From assembly GCA_024235095.1 (NCBI GenBank), contig JACKNC010000003.1:186001-250000 (forward strand): a stretch of DNA of 64,000 bases, in the 5' to 3' direction. The first letter of the stretch is position 1. Each line of letters opens with the position of its first letter. The notes below the pieces were generated by a model that was given only the letters and a program-made list of their open reading frames with translations, was not told the origin of the DNA and did no database searches. Shown one piece after another: positions 16,101 to 28,400 of the stretch. A program made the position numbers and the translations under genes. This DNA is from Gammaproteobacteria bacterium. Its GTDB lineage: Bacteria > Pseudomonadota > Gammaproteobacteria > Competibacterales > Competibacteraceae.

Positions 16101-16408
16101 CCGAAGCGTTCGGCATCGAAATCGGCAATATCGGCAAAAAACCCGCCTCGTCGAATTTCATCCGAGGCAACGGCGGCAAAAGGCGCAGCGCGTTCCGTTG
16201 GCGCGTCGCATACAGCATCCCCGCCCTTTTCCAGAAAATCGGCAAACGCTTCGGGGCCTTCCGAACCGGGAAAACGGCAACTCAAACCGACGATGGCAAT
16301 CGGCTCGCGCACGGCGTGCTCAACCGCTTGCAAACGCGCCTGCATTCGCTCCAGAGCGTTTAGCGCGCGACGCAGGGCTTCAGTTTCGGCAGTCGGGCGG
16401 TTCGTCAC
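13169..16408 (-). CDS. type I PKS, module 4 (KS-KR-ACP, no AT)
   Basis: 1079 aa, overlapping both neighbours by 4 bp. Domains: N-terminal coiled coil (residues 8-32); KS 36-446 with C200 in DAACASAL (unusual; normally DTACSSSL), H335 in HATGT and H373; KR about 520-935 with YLITGGMGGIG at 706 and Tyr848; ACP 968-1037 with S1000 in LGLNSL. Between KS and KR there is no acyltransferase. The KS end runs through a palindromic repeat (TPNPSPSKGEG, 451-461) straight into PPFQRRRFWPDD (475-486), the linker that normally follows an AT. Malonyl loading of this ACP must therefore come from another AT, or the module is skipped. A 7-bp tandem repeat encodes residues about 958-967. Confidence 0.95.
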   Translation of the reverse strand: MTNRPTAETEALRRALNALERMQARLQAVEHAVREPIAIVGLSCRFPGSEGPEAFADFLEKGGDAVCDAPTERAAPFAAVASDEIRRGGFFADIADFDAERFGLSDAEALAMDPHQRLLLELAWEALADAGLTKETLAGTRTGVYLALGAQNSDYAWWLLNDPQRLNGQVISGSFHSLMPGRLSYLLDLRGPSLVVDAACASALTAMHLACQALRRRECDTALVAAVNLVLSPLVSLAVQQSGLFSATGRCRSFDAGADGFVRGEGGGVLVLKRLSDVVAADDEPWAVIPGSAIGQDGHGNGLSAPHGPAQEAVLRQALAEAGIEPAAVGYVEAHATGTRLGDAIEAQALGAVYGVQRAHPLRIGAVKPNLGHLEAASGMAGLIKVILAMQRRRIPPTLHVERLNPDIDPIELQLELVTTPTPWPEDTAFAGVSAFGMSGASAHLIVAPLTPNPSPSKGEGSSIRSVRKSRPLSPPFQRRRFWPDDDRSGQLPPLEKAKIPPHPPLLKGGDDLLHQLDWRPAPIGELRRASGRLLLLGDEALARRLAPGLTQAGFTATIATTEQLSDDPEARLLYLVGGGPEPDLTTLREREAQMLGGLLRLVQSVAEQKTRQLRIVTEGGWDDGLTPAMALALGRTIALEHPELNCRRIDLDPRLADPAAVLAAELASEDHEEWVRHTPNGRLIPRLKLLTVKCSPFVARPDAVYLITGGMGGIGRQVAGWLIAHGARHLSLMGRTVRECPERAAWEAQGAQIRTVAADVANADALVKMLADLDAEGLPLAGVFHVAGVTADQLLFRQDWPGFAQALRAKAEGALVLHQATKDRPLDVFVLFSSITALCGLAGTGAYAAANAALDALARWRRRQDLPALSIQWGTWEGSGMTATAGEELAAQWQAHGLMPFSPTTGLAALEALLSAPEVSEAIAARADWSRLAHWAQEEGSGAELYAELVPATDATRHSPLATRHSLETLVRESVAEVLGLTVTDPALDRPFGELGLNSLAAITLRNRLSGRLGTPVPATLAFNHPSVAAIVRFLTARSITASPAPAANRARIERMTESEAESHLTSLLAELESKSRR
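13509..13543. repeat. 7-bp tandem repeat x5 (GAGTGGC)
   Basis: Five perfect units in the coding sequence of module 4, between KR and ACP; they read TRHSPLATRHSPLATRHS on the minus strand. The unit is not a multiple of three, so gain or loss of one unit would shift the frame ahead of the ACP. Confidence 0.95.
14878..14936. repeat. type 1 palindromic repeat (module 4, pre-KR)
   Basis: CCCCCCTTTAACAAAGGGGGG with the GGGGGGATTTT flank, plus a second half-unit (TTCCAAAGGGGGGAG). In frame this reads PPLEKAKIPPHPPLLKGG just before the KR structural subdomain. Confidence 0.9.
15023..15066. repeat. type 2 palindromic repeat at the missing-AT junction
   Basis: CCCCTCTCCCTTTGAGGGAG followed by AGGGGTTGGGGGTGAGGGG. 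In frame it reads PLTPNPSPSKGEG and sits exactly where the AT of module 4 should begin. Confidence 0.9.
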
Positions 16409-19400
16409 CGATTCTGCTCCAGCATCCGGTCAATGCTTGCCAATTTGTCCTCCAGTTGATTCAACAAATCGTCGGCACCCTCCTCCAATTCTTCTGCTGC
16501 TTGTGGGTGAGCAGCGTTAATCGTTACATCGGCTTCTGGCGGCGGCGCAGTTGGTGTGATGCGGGTTAACAAATGCGCTGCGAGCGCGTCGAGGGTTGGA
16601 TAATTGTAGACCAGCGTTCCCGGTAAGCGGATGCCCAACGCGGTGCTGAGCGTTGCAGCTAACTCGGTAGCCATCAATGAATCCAGCCCCTGTTCGCTGA
16701 ATGGACGGTCGGATTCAATCGCGGCGGATTCCGCATGACCGAGGACGCGCGCCACAGTGTCCTGAATCAACGCTCGCAATGTTTCAGGAGTAAGGGGTAA
16801 TTGACTCTCTCCCGATGTCCGAAGCTTGGAGTCTGATTCTTCAATAGCGGACAGCCACGGCGGCGGATCACCCATTTGGACAAGGTAACGACGCCAGTCG
16901 ATGTCCAGGGCGATGGGGTCGCTATCGCCGCTCATCAAATCGTCGAACAGCGCCAGACCCGCAGCTTCTGTCAACGGTTGCACACCCCAGGAACGCCAGA
17001 CGGCTTCGGCGCGCTGGCCCATGCTGTGACCGATGCCCATCGCCCACGGCCCCCAGTGAATCGACGTTGCGGGCAGACCCAGCGCTCGGCGTTGCCGCGC
17101 GAGATGATCCAGCGCGGCATTGGCGGCGGCATACGCTCCCTGTCGCGCCGAGGGCAATACCGACACCACCGAGGAGAACAGAGCGAAGATGCGCACCGGA
17201 AACCCGCGACTGAGCCGGTCGAGCAATCGCGCGCCTTCAACCTTGGGCCGGAAAACCTGCGCGAAGCGTTCGGCATTGAGTTCAGCGAGCGGCGCATCGT
17301 CGGTGATCGCCGCAGTATGCACGATGCCGGTCAGCGGCGGCCACTCAGCGCGCACCTGAGCGAAGAGCGCGGTCATGGCCGATTCATCCGTGATATCGAG
17401 AACTGCGGGCAGCGCTTCAACACCCTGCGCGTTCAACGCGGCTAACCGTTCAGAGGGCGGCGCAACACGATCCAGCAAGACCAGGTGGCGAGCGCCACGC
17501 GCGGCGAGATGCTGCGCTAACACCACGCCAATCGCTCCGCTGGCCCCGGTGACGAGCCAGGTTCCAGTTAATGCTAATGGTGGTTCTTCGGCCAGTCTCA
17601 GACATACGCGGCCTGGCGTGCGGCCCTGAATCTGACGGTGGAAGAGTTGAGGTAACTGTTCAGTCTCCCCCTTTTTCAAAGGGGGGAACTGAACGCTCTT
17701 ATTCCAGGATACAGTTTCATGCGGCAACGGCGGCAATCGACCATCGTCCAACGCTTCAGTGACTGCATCAAACAACCGGGCAAAAGCGTCCGGTTCCTGC
17801 GTAGCCAGATGATCCAGATCAATTTCACCCGGCTCCCCGCGCCGGGTCAGGTCGATCAAACGCCCACTATCGGCCAGCGACTCCCGCGCCGCCAGAGCCA
17901 GGACGTCAAAAGCGCCAATGGCGACATCCACGCCCCGCCCCTCGGTCGCCTGTCGAGCAGCAGCAGCAAAAGCACCATCCCGTGAACTGCCGATAATCGG
18001 AATACCCAACGCAACCAGGTTAGCCTGCTTGGCCGGACTGGCGGTCGCCAGCACTCGTGCGCCGATCAGACGCGCAATGGCGATGGCCGCCAAGCCTACG
18101 CCGCTGCCGGCAGCATGGACGAGGACCGTTTCGCCGGCTTTCAGTTGCGCCCGTTCGATCAAGCCATGCCAGGCAGTGAGGTAGGCAACGGGAACCGCAG
18201 CCGCAGCGGTGAAAGATAACGGTGCGGGTTTGGGTCGCGTCAGGCGGGCTGGCAACGTCACATGCGTAGCAAGCGAGCCTTGCCCGTTCGGGACGTAGGC
18301 GATCACTGGATCGCCGGGCGCGAAATCAGCGACTTCCGGCCCCACCGTGGCAATCCGGCCCGCGCAATCCGCGCCCAGCCCTGGCGTCGCTGGGAACCGG
18401 TCGTGGATGACCAGTAGATCGCGGAAATTGGGCGCAGCGGCAATTACGGCGATTTCGACTTCACCAGGACCAGGGGCGCGGCGCTCCAGGGGAACAGCCC
18501 TCACCCCCAACCCCTCTCCCTCCGGGCGAGGGGAGTAAATGAGGCGCATTGGCGCGGTGGGCGATTCCAGCGGCTGACGCGGTTGCAGCCGCGTTGCGAA
18601 GCGTTGGCCATTGCGCCAGGCGCTGGCGGTTTCCGAGCCATTGTCAGCCAGTTCCGCCAGCAACGCCGGTAACAGATCCATCGTAGGATCGAGATCAACA
18701 TTGCGCACAACAAGATCGGCCCGCTCCGCCCGCACGGCCTGAGCCAATCCCCAAAGACCCGCGCCGCCTTTAGCGACTGCTTGCACATCAGCGCCCGGTG
18801 TCCAGACGCCGCGAGTGATGAGAAATAGCCGGGCTGCGGACGGGCGAGAATGCATGGCGGTCAGCACATGGGCCAGCGCCGCCGGCTCAATCGCTGGATC
18901 GGTTTCCATCAGCAGCGCCGTGACAGTTCCAGATGCGCCGAACCGTTCGGGACGATCCGTCATCAGGCGTGTCGCCAAAGTTTCAGTTTCTGAACCCGTA
19001 GCCAGCAGACGACACGTTGCCGGTGTGGATTCAGTCGTGGGCGTCGGCTCCCAAACCAGCTCGCCGATCCAGGGCAAAGCCGGGTGTGGTTGCTCCGCTG
19101 GCGATGAACGCACATGGGTATTGAACGGCAGCGCCGCCGGATCAATGCGCGCCAGGATTGCTCCCTCGATACGCGCCAGCGTCTCGCCATCATCGGCGCA
19201 CAACGTAATGTCCGCATCCAACCGGCTGCCATCGGCGCTGGCGGAAGCTGTGGCGCGAATCCAGGCTCCTGGCCGGTAAGCCGATACAGTACGAGTGAAT
19301 CGCCGCCAACCGATGAGCATATAAGCGCCCGTCCGCTCGGGACAGGCCGCGATGGGTAACTGAACACCGGCTTCAATCAAGGCGGCGGGCAACCCGAAGG

Positions 19401-22400
19401 CCAAAGGTTCATCCACCGCTGGCGCGGACAATTGCGCCAAAGCTTCGCCGGGTTGACGCCAAAGCCGCTCGATGCGGCGCAGGTTCGAGCCTAGTGGGAA
19501 ACCACGCGCCTCCAGGTCAGCATAAAAATCTTGTTGGGCCGCCGCTTGGCCACAACGGTTTCTCACAGATTCAAGATCGATTGCCGGGATTTGCGATGAC
19601 GAACCCACCATCACACTCGCCTGAAAATGCTCGACCCAACCGCCTTCCCCGGAACGCGCAAACAGCGTCACGCAGCCCTCCGGCTCCCGAACAATTTGCA
19701 GATCGTGCGGCGCATCCAGCGTCAAGGCGCGTGGGAATGCCGCGTCGTCGATTTGAACGGGACCGGCATTCGCCTGATTCAACGCCGCAGCGAGAAAAGC
19801 CAGATGCAGACCCACATGAACTAAATGACCGCTATCGGCCAGGCCCGGTACATCCTCCGGCCTCAACCGGTCGCTGTAGATCGTTCCGTTGAAGGCCGGG
19901 GAATCCAGGCGGGCGCCAAACCAGCGTGTTCGAGGCGAAACAGCGTGATCGGGGATTTTCTCCAGCCAATGCCGGGTGCGACGGAAAGGATAGGGCGGCA
20001 AGGGCGCGCTCTCACGCGGCGTGATGCGCAGCGCCCGACGCCAATGGATCGGTGCGCCCAGTCGCCAGGCAGTTCCCGCTGCTTCCAGCAAAGTGCGCTG
20101 TTCGTCTTCGCCCCGGCGCAGGCTGGGCATCCATGCGCCATCTTCACGACAGGCGCGGCCCAGACCACACAGCACCGGTTGTGGCCCGATCTCAATAAAA
20201 GTATCGCAACCCAGTTCGGCAAGAGTAGCCATGCCCTCCGCAAAAGCGACGGCGTTACGCGCCTGAGCGCGCCAATAAGCCGCATCGAACCGAGTGCGCG
20301 CCTGACCGTCCAGATTGGCGGTCACCGGAATACGGGCCGGTTCAAACCTGATTCGGCCCGCTGTTTGTTCCAGATCATCGAGCATGGGATCGAGGCGCGG
20401 CGAGTGAAAAGCATGACTGACCATCAATGGCCGGCTTTCCACGCCGTGCGCCGTCAGTTCGGCCAGCACGGCCTCCAGAACGGTCTCGTCGCCGGATAAC
20501 ACGAGGTTCGTCGGCCCATTACGCGCTGCAACGACCACTCTGCCCTCCGCCTTAGCCAGTGCCTGAGTAATGTCCGTTTCCGGGGCCAGCACCGCCGCCA
20601 TTGCGCCGCCAGCGGGTAAAGCTCCCATCAGGCGACCGCGTTCAATGATCAGCGTCATTGCGTCTTCCAGCGTCATCGCGCCCGCCACACAAGCAGCGGT
20701 GATTTCACCCACGCTGTGACCTAGAACCGCTATTGGCTCCACGCCCCAATGCCGCCACAATTCCGCCAGGGCGTAGCCCAGGGCGAACAGCGCCGGTTGA
20801 ACATGTTCGGTGGCGACCAGTGGCCGGTTTGCATCAAATAATAAGGACGGCAACGGCCTAGCCAGGCGACCTCGTGCGATTTCAGCGCAACGATCCAGCG
20901 CCTCCCGGAACACCGGCTCCCGCTCGTAAAGAATTCGCCCCATGCCGGGATATTGCGACCCCTGACCGGTGAACAGGAAGGCAATGCGCGGTTGTCCGGC
21001 CCGACTGCGCGGCGCCGTGGCCAGCTTGCGCCGCAACTCATCGGAATCCGTTGCAACAACGGTCAGTCGATGTGGCAAACCATCGCGAGTCAGCACGGCC
21101 TCCTGACAGGCTTGCCGCCAATCCGGCGCAGCCAGAACATCCTTAGCCAACCGATCCAAATCGCTCGCACGCCGGGCTGAAAGGATCAACAGACGACTTC
21201 CATCGCTCTCTGGAACAGGGGCCAGGGGTGAAGGGGGAGCCTCCACGATTAAATGCACATTCGTTCCGCTTGCCCCGAAAGCGCTTAAACCCGCTAATCG
21301 GCGACCCTTGATCGGCTCCCACGGCGCACCCTCAGCAGCGACTGTCACTCGCTCGGTGGATACCTGAATGTGCGGATTCAGTCGCTTGAAGTTCAAATGT
21401 GGCGGGATGCATTCAAGATGCAGGCTGGCGATCAGTTTCAGTAGTCCGGCAATGCCTGCCGCCGCTTCGGCATGGCCGATCAGCGTTTTGATCGAACCGA
21501 CCCACAGCGGACGGGCGCGCCCACCGCCATAAACCGCGTCAAGCGCATGTAGTTCCACCGGATCGCCCAGCGACGTACCGGTCCCATGCGCCTCGACATA
21601 AGACACACAGACTGGATCTATGTGAGCCTGAGCCAACGCGGCGCGCATCACCGCTTTCTGAGCCGCGCCGTTGGGTACGGTGAAACCGCTGGAAGTGCCG
21701 TCATGATTTGCCGCCGTTCCACGAATCACGGCGAACACCCGGTCGCCGTCGGCCTCGGCCTGGGCAAGCGGTTTGAGAACGACCAGTCCGCAACCTTCCG
21801 CCCGCACGTAGCCATCTGCTGCTGCGTCAAAAGTCTTGCAACGACCGTCCGCCGCCAACATCCGGGCCTGGATCAGCATTTCGGTGGTTTCCGGCATCAA
21901 CATCAGGTTGACGCCGCCGGCCAGCGCTGTATCGCACTCGCCCGACCGCAGCGCCTGGCAGGCCAGATGCACCGCCATCGCCGAAGAGGAACAGGCGGTG
22001 TCGACCGCCAGACTGGGTCCGGTTAGTCCCAGGGTGTGGGAAATGCGTCCGGCGGCTACATTGAGGAACTGCCCGCCCACGGCATGAGCGTCCGGGCCGC
22101 CGTGCGCCGCCAGCGTCGCGTACTCCGTTCCGGTAATACCAACAAAGACGCCGGTGCGACTTCCCGCTAGCATCGGCGGCGACCAGCCCGCGTGTTGCAA
22201 CGCCTCCCAGGCGACTTCCAACAACAGGCGATGCTGAGGGTCAATCCGCGCCGCTTCGCGCGGGCTGATGCCGAAGAAATCGGCGTCGAAACAGTCAATG
22301 CCGGTCAGAAACCCGCCCCGGCGGCGAGCCGGATCAGCAGGCAACGAGCCAACCCAGCGCTCCGCGGGTTGATCGCCCACCGCTTCAATTCCCGCCACAA

Positions 22401-25400
22401 GTAAACTTTCCAGACTCGCCAGATCGTGAACCCCGCCTGGCAGACGCAATCCCAGTCCGACAATGGCGATGGGTTCAATACAGCTTACATCTCCCCCCTT
22501 TGTAAAAGGGGGGTCGGGGGGGATTTCGTGCGGGCGCTGGGGCCAAAATCCCCCCTCACCCCCCTTTGTCAAAGGGGGGGACTGGATAGTAGGAGAAAGA
22601 TTAAGGGAGGAGGGGGCCGAACCCGGCGCGAGACGCGCCGCCAGCGCCGCAATGGAAGGCGCTTCAAACAGGACGGATGCCGGCAACGTCACCCCAAACT
22701 CGGTTTCCAGTCGCCGCCGCAGATCGACGATGCCAAAACTGTCCAGACCCAGGGCAAAGAACCCGCGTTCAACATCAAGTTCTTCGGGTTGATCCACGCC
22801 GAGAATTTCCGCAACCCGCTCCCGCAATCGGGCTAATACCCACGGAAGCGTCAGCTTGCCGACCTCTGCGGACTTCTCTGCAACCGCAGGCGCAGCGGTG
22901 GATGCAGCAGCAGGAGTTGATCCCAGTCGCGCCAGCAGAGGACGGGGACGCTGACCTTCGTAAATGGGTTTGAAAACCGGCCAGCGCACTGCTGCAATTG
23001 TGGCTTGCGGTTGATCGATCGCTGCCAAACGGCGCATCGTGGCAAACGCCAGATTCGTCGGAATCGGGTCTAGCCCCATCCGGTCCAACAGCGCTGCGCC
23101 TTCCGCATCCAGCATCCCGCGCACGTCAAACCGGCCCCAATTGATGCTGAGCGCTGGCAATCCCTGCGCCCGACGCCAATGGGCGAAGCCATCCAGGGCG
23201 GCGTTCGCAGCGGCGTAAGCATCCAGACGCCGGTCACCCCACACCGCTGCTGCCGACGAGAACAGTACGAATTCTTCCACGGGCCAATTGCGCGACAGGT
23301 CATGCAAAACCTGAGCGCCCGCCAACTTCGGACGCAACACCGTGGCAAAGTCACCGTTCTTGACGCCCGCTGCGTGAAAGATGTAGGTGACCGGCGGCAG
23401 GTTTTTTTCAATGTGCGCCGCTATCTCAGCCATACGCCCGGTATCGGCCACATCGGCGGCGAATACCGCAACTGTGACGCCTCGGCTTTCCAGCCCTGCA
23501 ATAATCTTTGCGGCTTCATCCTTTGGCGGGCGGCGACCGATCAACGCCAGATAGCGCGCTCCCGTTTCCGCCAGATAACCGGCCAGCGCCAGACCCAATC
23601 CGCCCAGTCCGCCGGTGATGAGACAGGTTCGGTCAGGGCGAATCGGACCCGATTCCGGCAAAGGCGCGGACCAGCGCGCCAAGCGTGGCGCATAAATCTG
23701 ATAGACAGTTCCCCCCTTTGAAAAAGAGAGGTTAGAAATCTGAGATGCGGTTCCCCCCTTTGAAAAAGGGGGGTTAAGGGGGATTTTGCGCAGGACAACC
23801 TGATCTTCCCCTTGTGGATCGGCCAGGAAAGCCGCCAGCATCGCTCGATCCTGCGCCGGGTCGGCGGCTGGATCCAAATCGATCAATCCGCCCCAATATT
23901 CCGCATGACTCAACGCCAGGATGCGGCCCAATCCCCATAAGGCGGCGCCAGCGGGATGGGTGGTAGAAGCGGAGTCAATGCTCACCGCGCCGCGCGTGAT
24001 CACCCAAACGGGCGCTTCAGCGGATTCAACGAATTGTTTAAGCGCCTCGCACAACGCTGGAATTGTGTCCGGTTGCGCGTCAAGTCCGGCCCACCAGAGT
24101 AGGCCCGCCGGGGTCGGTTCCAATAGGCTTTCCGGGTCAGCGGACAACCCCTCGCGGCCTTCCCATTCGATCCGGTAGACCCAGTCGGCGGATGGATCAC
24201 GCGCGCCATCACGCTGACGACGGGTATCCATCCAGTCGAGCCAGTAGCGCTTACGGCGAAAAGGCGTCGTTGGGCGATTCAGTTCACTTAGAGGAGCAGG
24301 AAGCGGCGGCGCTTCGACAATAACATGCACATTGGTGCCACTGGCCCCAAACGAACTGACTCCGGCGATGCGTCGACCCTCGATCACTGGCCAGGGCGTC
24401 GTCACCGTCGGCACAACCAGCGGCAATCCGTCCAAACGAATATGCGGATTGAGCCGGTTAAAGTGCAAATTGGCGGGAATTTGTTCCATCGCCAGCGCCA
24501 AGACCGTTTTGATAAAGCCCGCAATGCCCGCCGCCGATTCCGCATGGCCGATATTGGTTTTCACCGAACCGACATACAACGGCGTCGTGCGGTTTTCCCC
24601 CAAAGCGGCTTCCAGCGCATGCGCTTCAATCGGATCGCCCAGCGCCGTGCCGGTGCCGTGGGCTTCCGCATAGCCGATTTGCGCTGGCTTCAAACCCGCG
24701 TCCGCCAGCGCCGCCCGAATCACCTGTTCCTGGGCGCGACCGTTGGGGACAGTAAAACCACTGGCCCGCCCGTCGTGATTGATCGCTGAACCGCGCACGA
24801 CGGCCAGTATCGGATCATCGTCTGCCAGCGCTGCTGACAGTGGTTTCAAAACCACCACGCCGCAGCCTTCAGCACGCACAAAGCCATCGGCGCCCGCATC
24901 GAAAGTACGGCAACGACCGGTCGGCGACAACATGCCGGCGCGGGAGAGAATCACTGAGGTTTCGGGGGCCAACACCAGGTTCACTCCACCGGCCAGAGCA
25001 AGGCTGCATTCCCCGGAGCGCAGCGATTGACAGGCCAGATGCAAGGCGACCAGTGAGGACGAACAGGCGGTGTCCAGCGCAATCGCCGGGCCATTCAATC
25101 CCAGGGCGAAGGCAATGCGCCCCGCCGCCGTGTTATTGGGCTGACCGGTGATCGCCTGTGCTTCCAGATGTTCCGGCGGACCGCGCCGTGCCAGGGCCGC
25201 GTAATCGTTGCTGGTAATGCCGACGAAAACCCCGGTGCGCGTTCCGGTTAACCGTTCCTGACTCAATCCCGCCCGTTCCACCGCCTCATGGGCCACTTCC
25301 AGCAACAGGCGCTGCTGCGGGTCCATGTAAGCCGCTTCCTTGGGCGGGATGTTGAAAAAGGCGGCGTCAAACTGGTCGATGTCCTCCAGAAAACCGCCCC

Positions 25401-28400
25401 AGCGGCTGACCATAAAGCCAGGAGTATCCGCATTTTCAGAAAACCATTCGCGCCAGTCCCAGCGCATGGGCGGGACTTCAGTAACGGCATCGCGGCCTTC
25501 AAAGAGCAGCCGGGTAAACCCGTCGGGATCGACCACGCCACCGGGGAAACGGCAGCCAATGCCGATAACCGCGATGGATGCATCCACACGGCTGGAAATC
25601 GCCAGAGTCTCAGGAGGAGTCGGTGGCGCTGCTGAGGGCGCGAGCCAATCGGTGAGCGCAGCGACCGTTGGGTGGGAGAACAGCGCCGCTGCGGGAATGG
25701 ATCGACCCAGGGCTTCCTCCAGGCGTCGGCGCAACCGCACCGCCATCAATGAATCCAGGCCCAACTCGAAAAATCCTCGGTCGGGGGCCACGGTTTTCGG
25801 ATCGGCATGACCCAGGGTTTCCGCTACCAGCCGCCGCACTTGGTCAAATACGTCCTCCTTACTTTCTCCGACAAGAGGCGCAGGACGTGGAGTAACCAGA
25901 GCAGGGGTGATCTCAGCGCGCGGCAGTTCATCCAGCAGGGGGCGATGACCACGCGCTTCGTAAACTATGCGGAATCGCGGCCAATCCACCTTGGCGATGA
26001 CGGCATGAGGCCGTTCGCCGCCGGTCAAGCGCCAGGCCAGATCAAAGGCCGATTTCGGCTCCATCGCTTCAAGGCCCATCTCGGCCAACGCTGCATCCTC
26101 GGCGATGGACAACAGACCGCGCTCGGTGAAGCGGCCCCAGGCGATACTCAGCGCCGGCAGTCCCCGACTTCGCCGTTCTGCAGCAAAGGCATCGAGCGCG
26201 GCGTTGGCGGCGGCGTAAGCTTCCTTCCCCTTCGCGCCCCAAACTCCGGCAGCAGATGAAAACAGCAGGAACAGTTCCGGCGCTGCTTCGGCGGTGACCT
26301 GATCGAGAATGCGTACGCCATCGAGCTTGACCGCCAAGGCTTCCGCCGGATCGTCTGTAGCGGTTCCGGCGGCATGGATAATCCCGGCCAGCGGCGGCGC
26401 TTGCCTGGCCAGCGACGCCATGACCTGGCGCATGGCGTCGAGATCGGCGATATCGGCGGCGAAGGTCCAGACCTGTACGCCAGCGGCCTTCAATGCCGCA
26501 ATGGCGCTTGCCGCCTCGGCGGACGGGGGGCGACGCCCGACTAGCGCTAGATGTCGCACCCCGCGTTCAACCAGCCAGCGGGCAAAGCGCATTCCCAAAA
26601 CACCGAGACCGCCGATCATCAGGTAAGTCGCATCAGCGCGCACCGGCAACCCGTTGTCTAGCGCCGTTAAAGAGCGAAGTCGTAGTCCTTGCGGTTCGGC
26701 GCTGCTAACGTCCAGTAATTCCTCATATTCAGTTCCCCCCTTTGTAAAAGAAGGGTTAGGGGGGATTGTGACCCCATCGTCGCTGCGAAATCCCCCCCCA
26801 CCCCCCTTTACGAAAGGGGGGAGATGAGCACTGACCTCGGAATAAGCCAGTAACGCTTCGGCGATGCGCTCCGGATCAGCGCCGCGCAGCGTTCCACCCC
26901 AACGAGCTGGATCAGCTAAACCCGCTGCTAGCGCCCACCCACGCCGAACGGCTTGCAATACCGCATGATCGGCAACTGGCGTTTCCACCAACCGTAACCG
27001 ACCCAACCGGGGATCCGCAAACAATGTCGCCAACCGGCGGCAAGCGGCAACCGGCGTTTCTTCGTCATCCAGAATCCAGGTTTCTCGCCATGAACCTTCG
27101 GCTGGAATCGACTCGGCGACTTCAATCGGCATTCCTGCTGCTTGTAACCGTTCCGCCAGTTCAGCAGCAAAGGAGGGATTGCCCAGCAACAAGCGCTGGC
27201 CCGGAACGACGCCGGCGCGAGCCAGAATCAGACTTTGCCGGTCGCCATCGGAAATAGCGGAAATGGCGTCAAATCCGGCTTTGGCCAACAATTCACGCCA
27301 GCGCTCCACCGGCAACAGCGCCGAAGCTTCGCGCAAGTCGCTATCCGCGAAACGCCACCAGCCCTCTAGCATCCCGAACACCAGATCGAGCCAACCAGGC
27401 GCTCCCGTTACTTCCACCAGAACCAGCCACCCTCCGTGGCGCAGCAAACCGCGAACATGAGCCAGCGTCGTCCGCAAATCGCGGGTCGCGTGCAGGACGT
27501 TGACCGCTAACGCTACGTCGAAAGCCGCCGTAACGCCCTGTTCAGCGGGCGGTCGCTCAATATCCAGCCGCGCCGTGGCAAAACCGGGATGCGCGCTGAA
27601 TCGCTCCTGCGCCCGATCCAGAAAAGCGGGTGAGACATCCGTGAATAAATAGCGTCCGCTTTCCGGCAGGCTGGGCAATACGCGAACGGTCGCGCCGCCG
27701 GTGCCTGCACCGATTTCGATCACGGAGCTAATGCGCGGAGCGACTGTCGCAAACACCGTTTCCACCCAGCCGACCGTGACGCGGGCAAAGGGCGAGCGCT
27801 CGTAAACCGGTTGCACCCAGTCCATTGAGCCATCGGGAAACAACACATTCAGAGGATCAACGCGACCGGCCAGCACCTCGGACAACGCCTCGCCCGCCCG
27901 GCGAATCAAAGCCAGTTCATCCGCGCTCTCGGGATAGCGGGTTGCAATATCTTCAACCAGTGTCGTCGGTAACCGTTCAGTCCCCCCCTTTGCCAAAGGG
28001 GGGTTAGGGGGGATTTTGGCTCTGTCGCCTGTGTGCAATTCCCCCCGGCCCCCCTTTTTCAAAGGGGGGAGATGAACGCTTACGCTTGTGGCTTGGGTTG
28101 CCAATCCCCGAAGCGCGGCGAGTTGCCGGGAACGGAAAGCAGGTTCCACCGCCGGTTCAGGCACAGCGGCCAAGGCGTGCGCCGCATAAGCCACCGCCAG
28201 TTGATCGAGTAGCGCGGGTAAGGCAAGCCCCCTTTTCGCAGTAAAGACCGGAGCAGGCAGCGCCGCAACTATCTCACCCGGATCGGGCAGATCAACCCGG
28301 AACGGCGCAACCGGCGTCCAAGCTAACTCATAAAGCCAGGATGCAGCAGGCTTGGAAACCGGTGGCGTCGGCCAGTAACGCACCCGCTGAAAGGGGTAGG

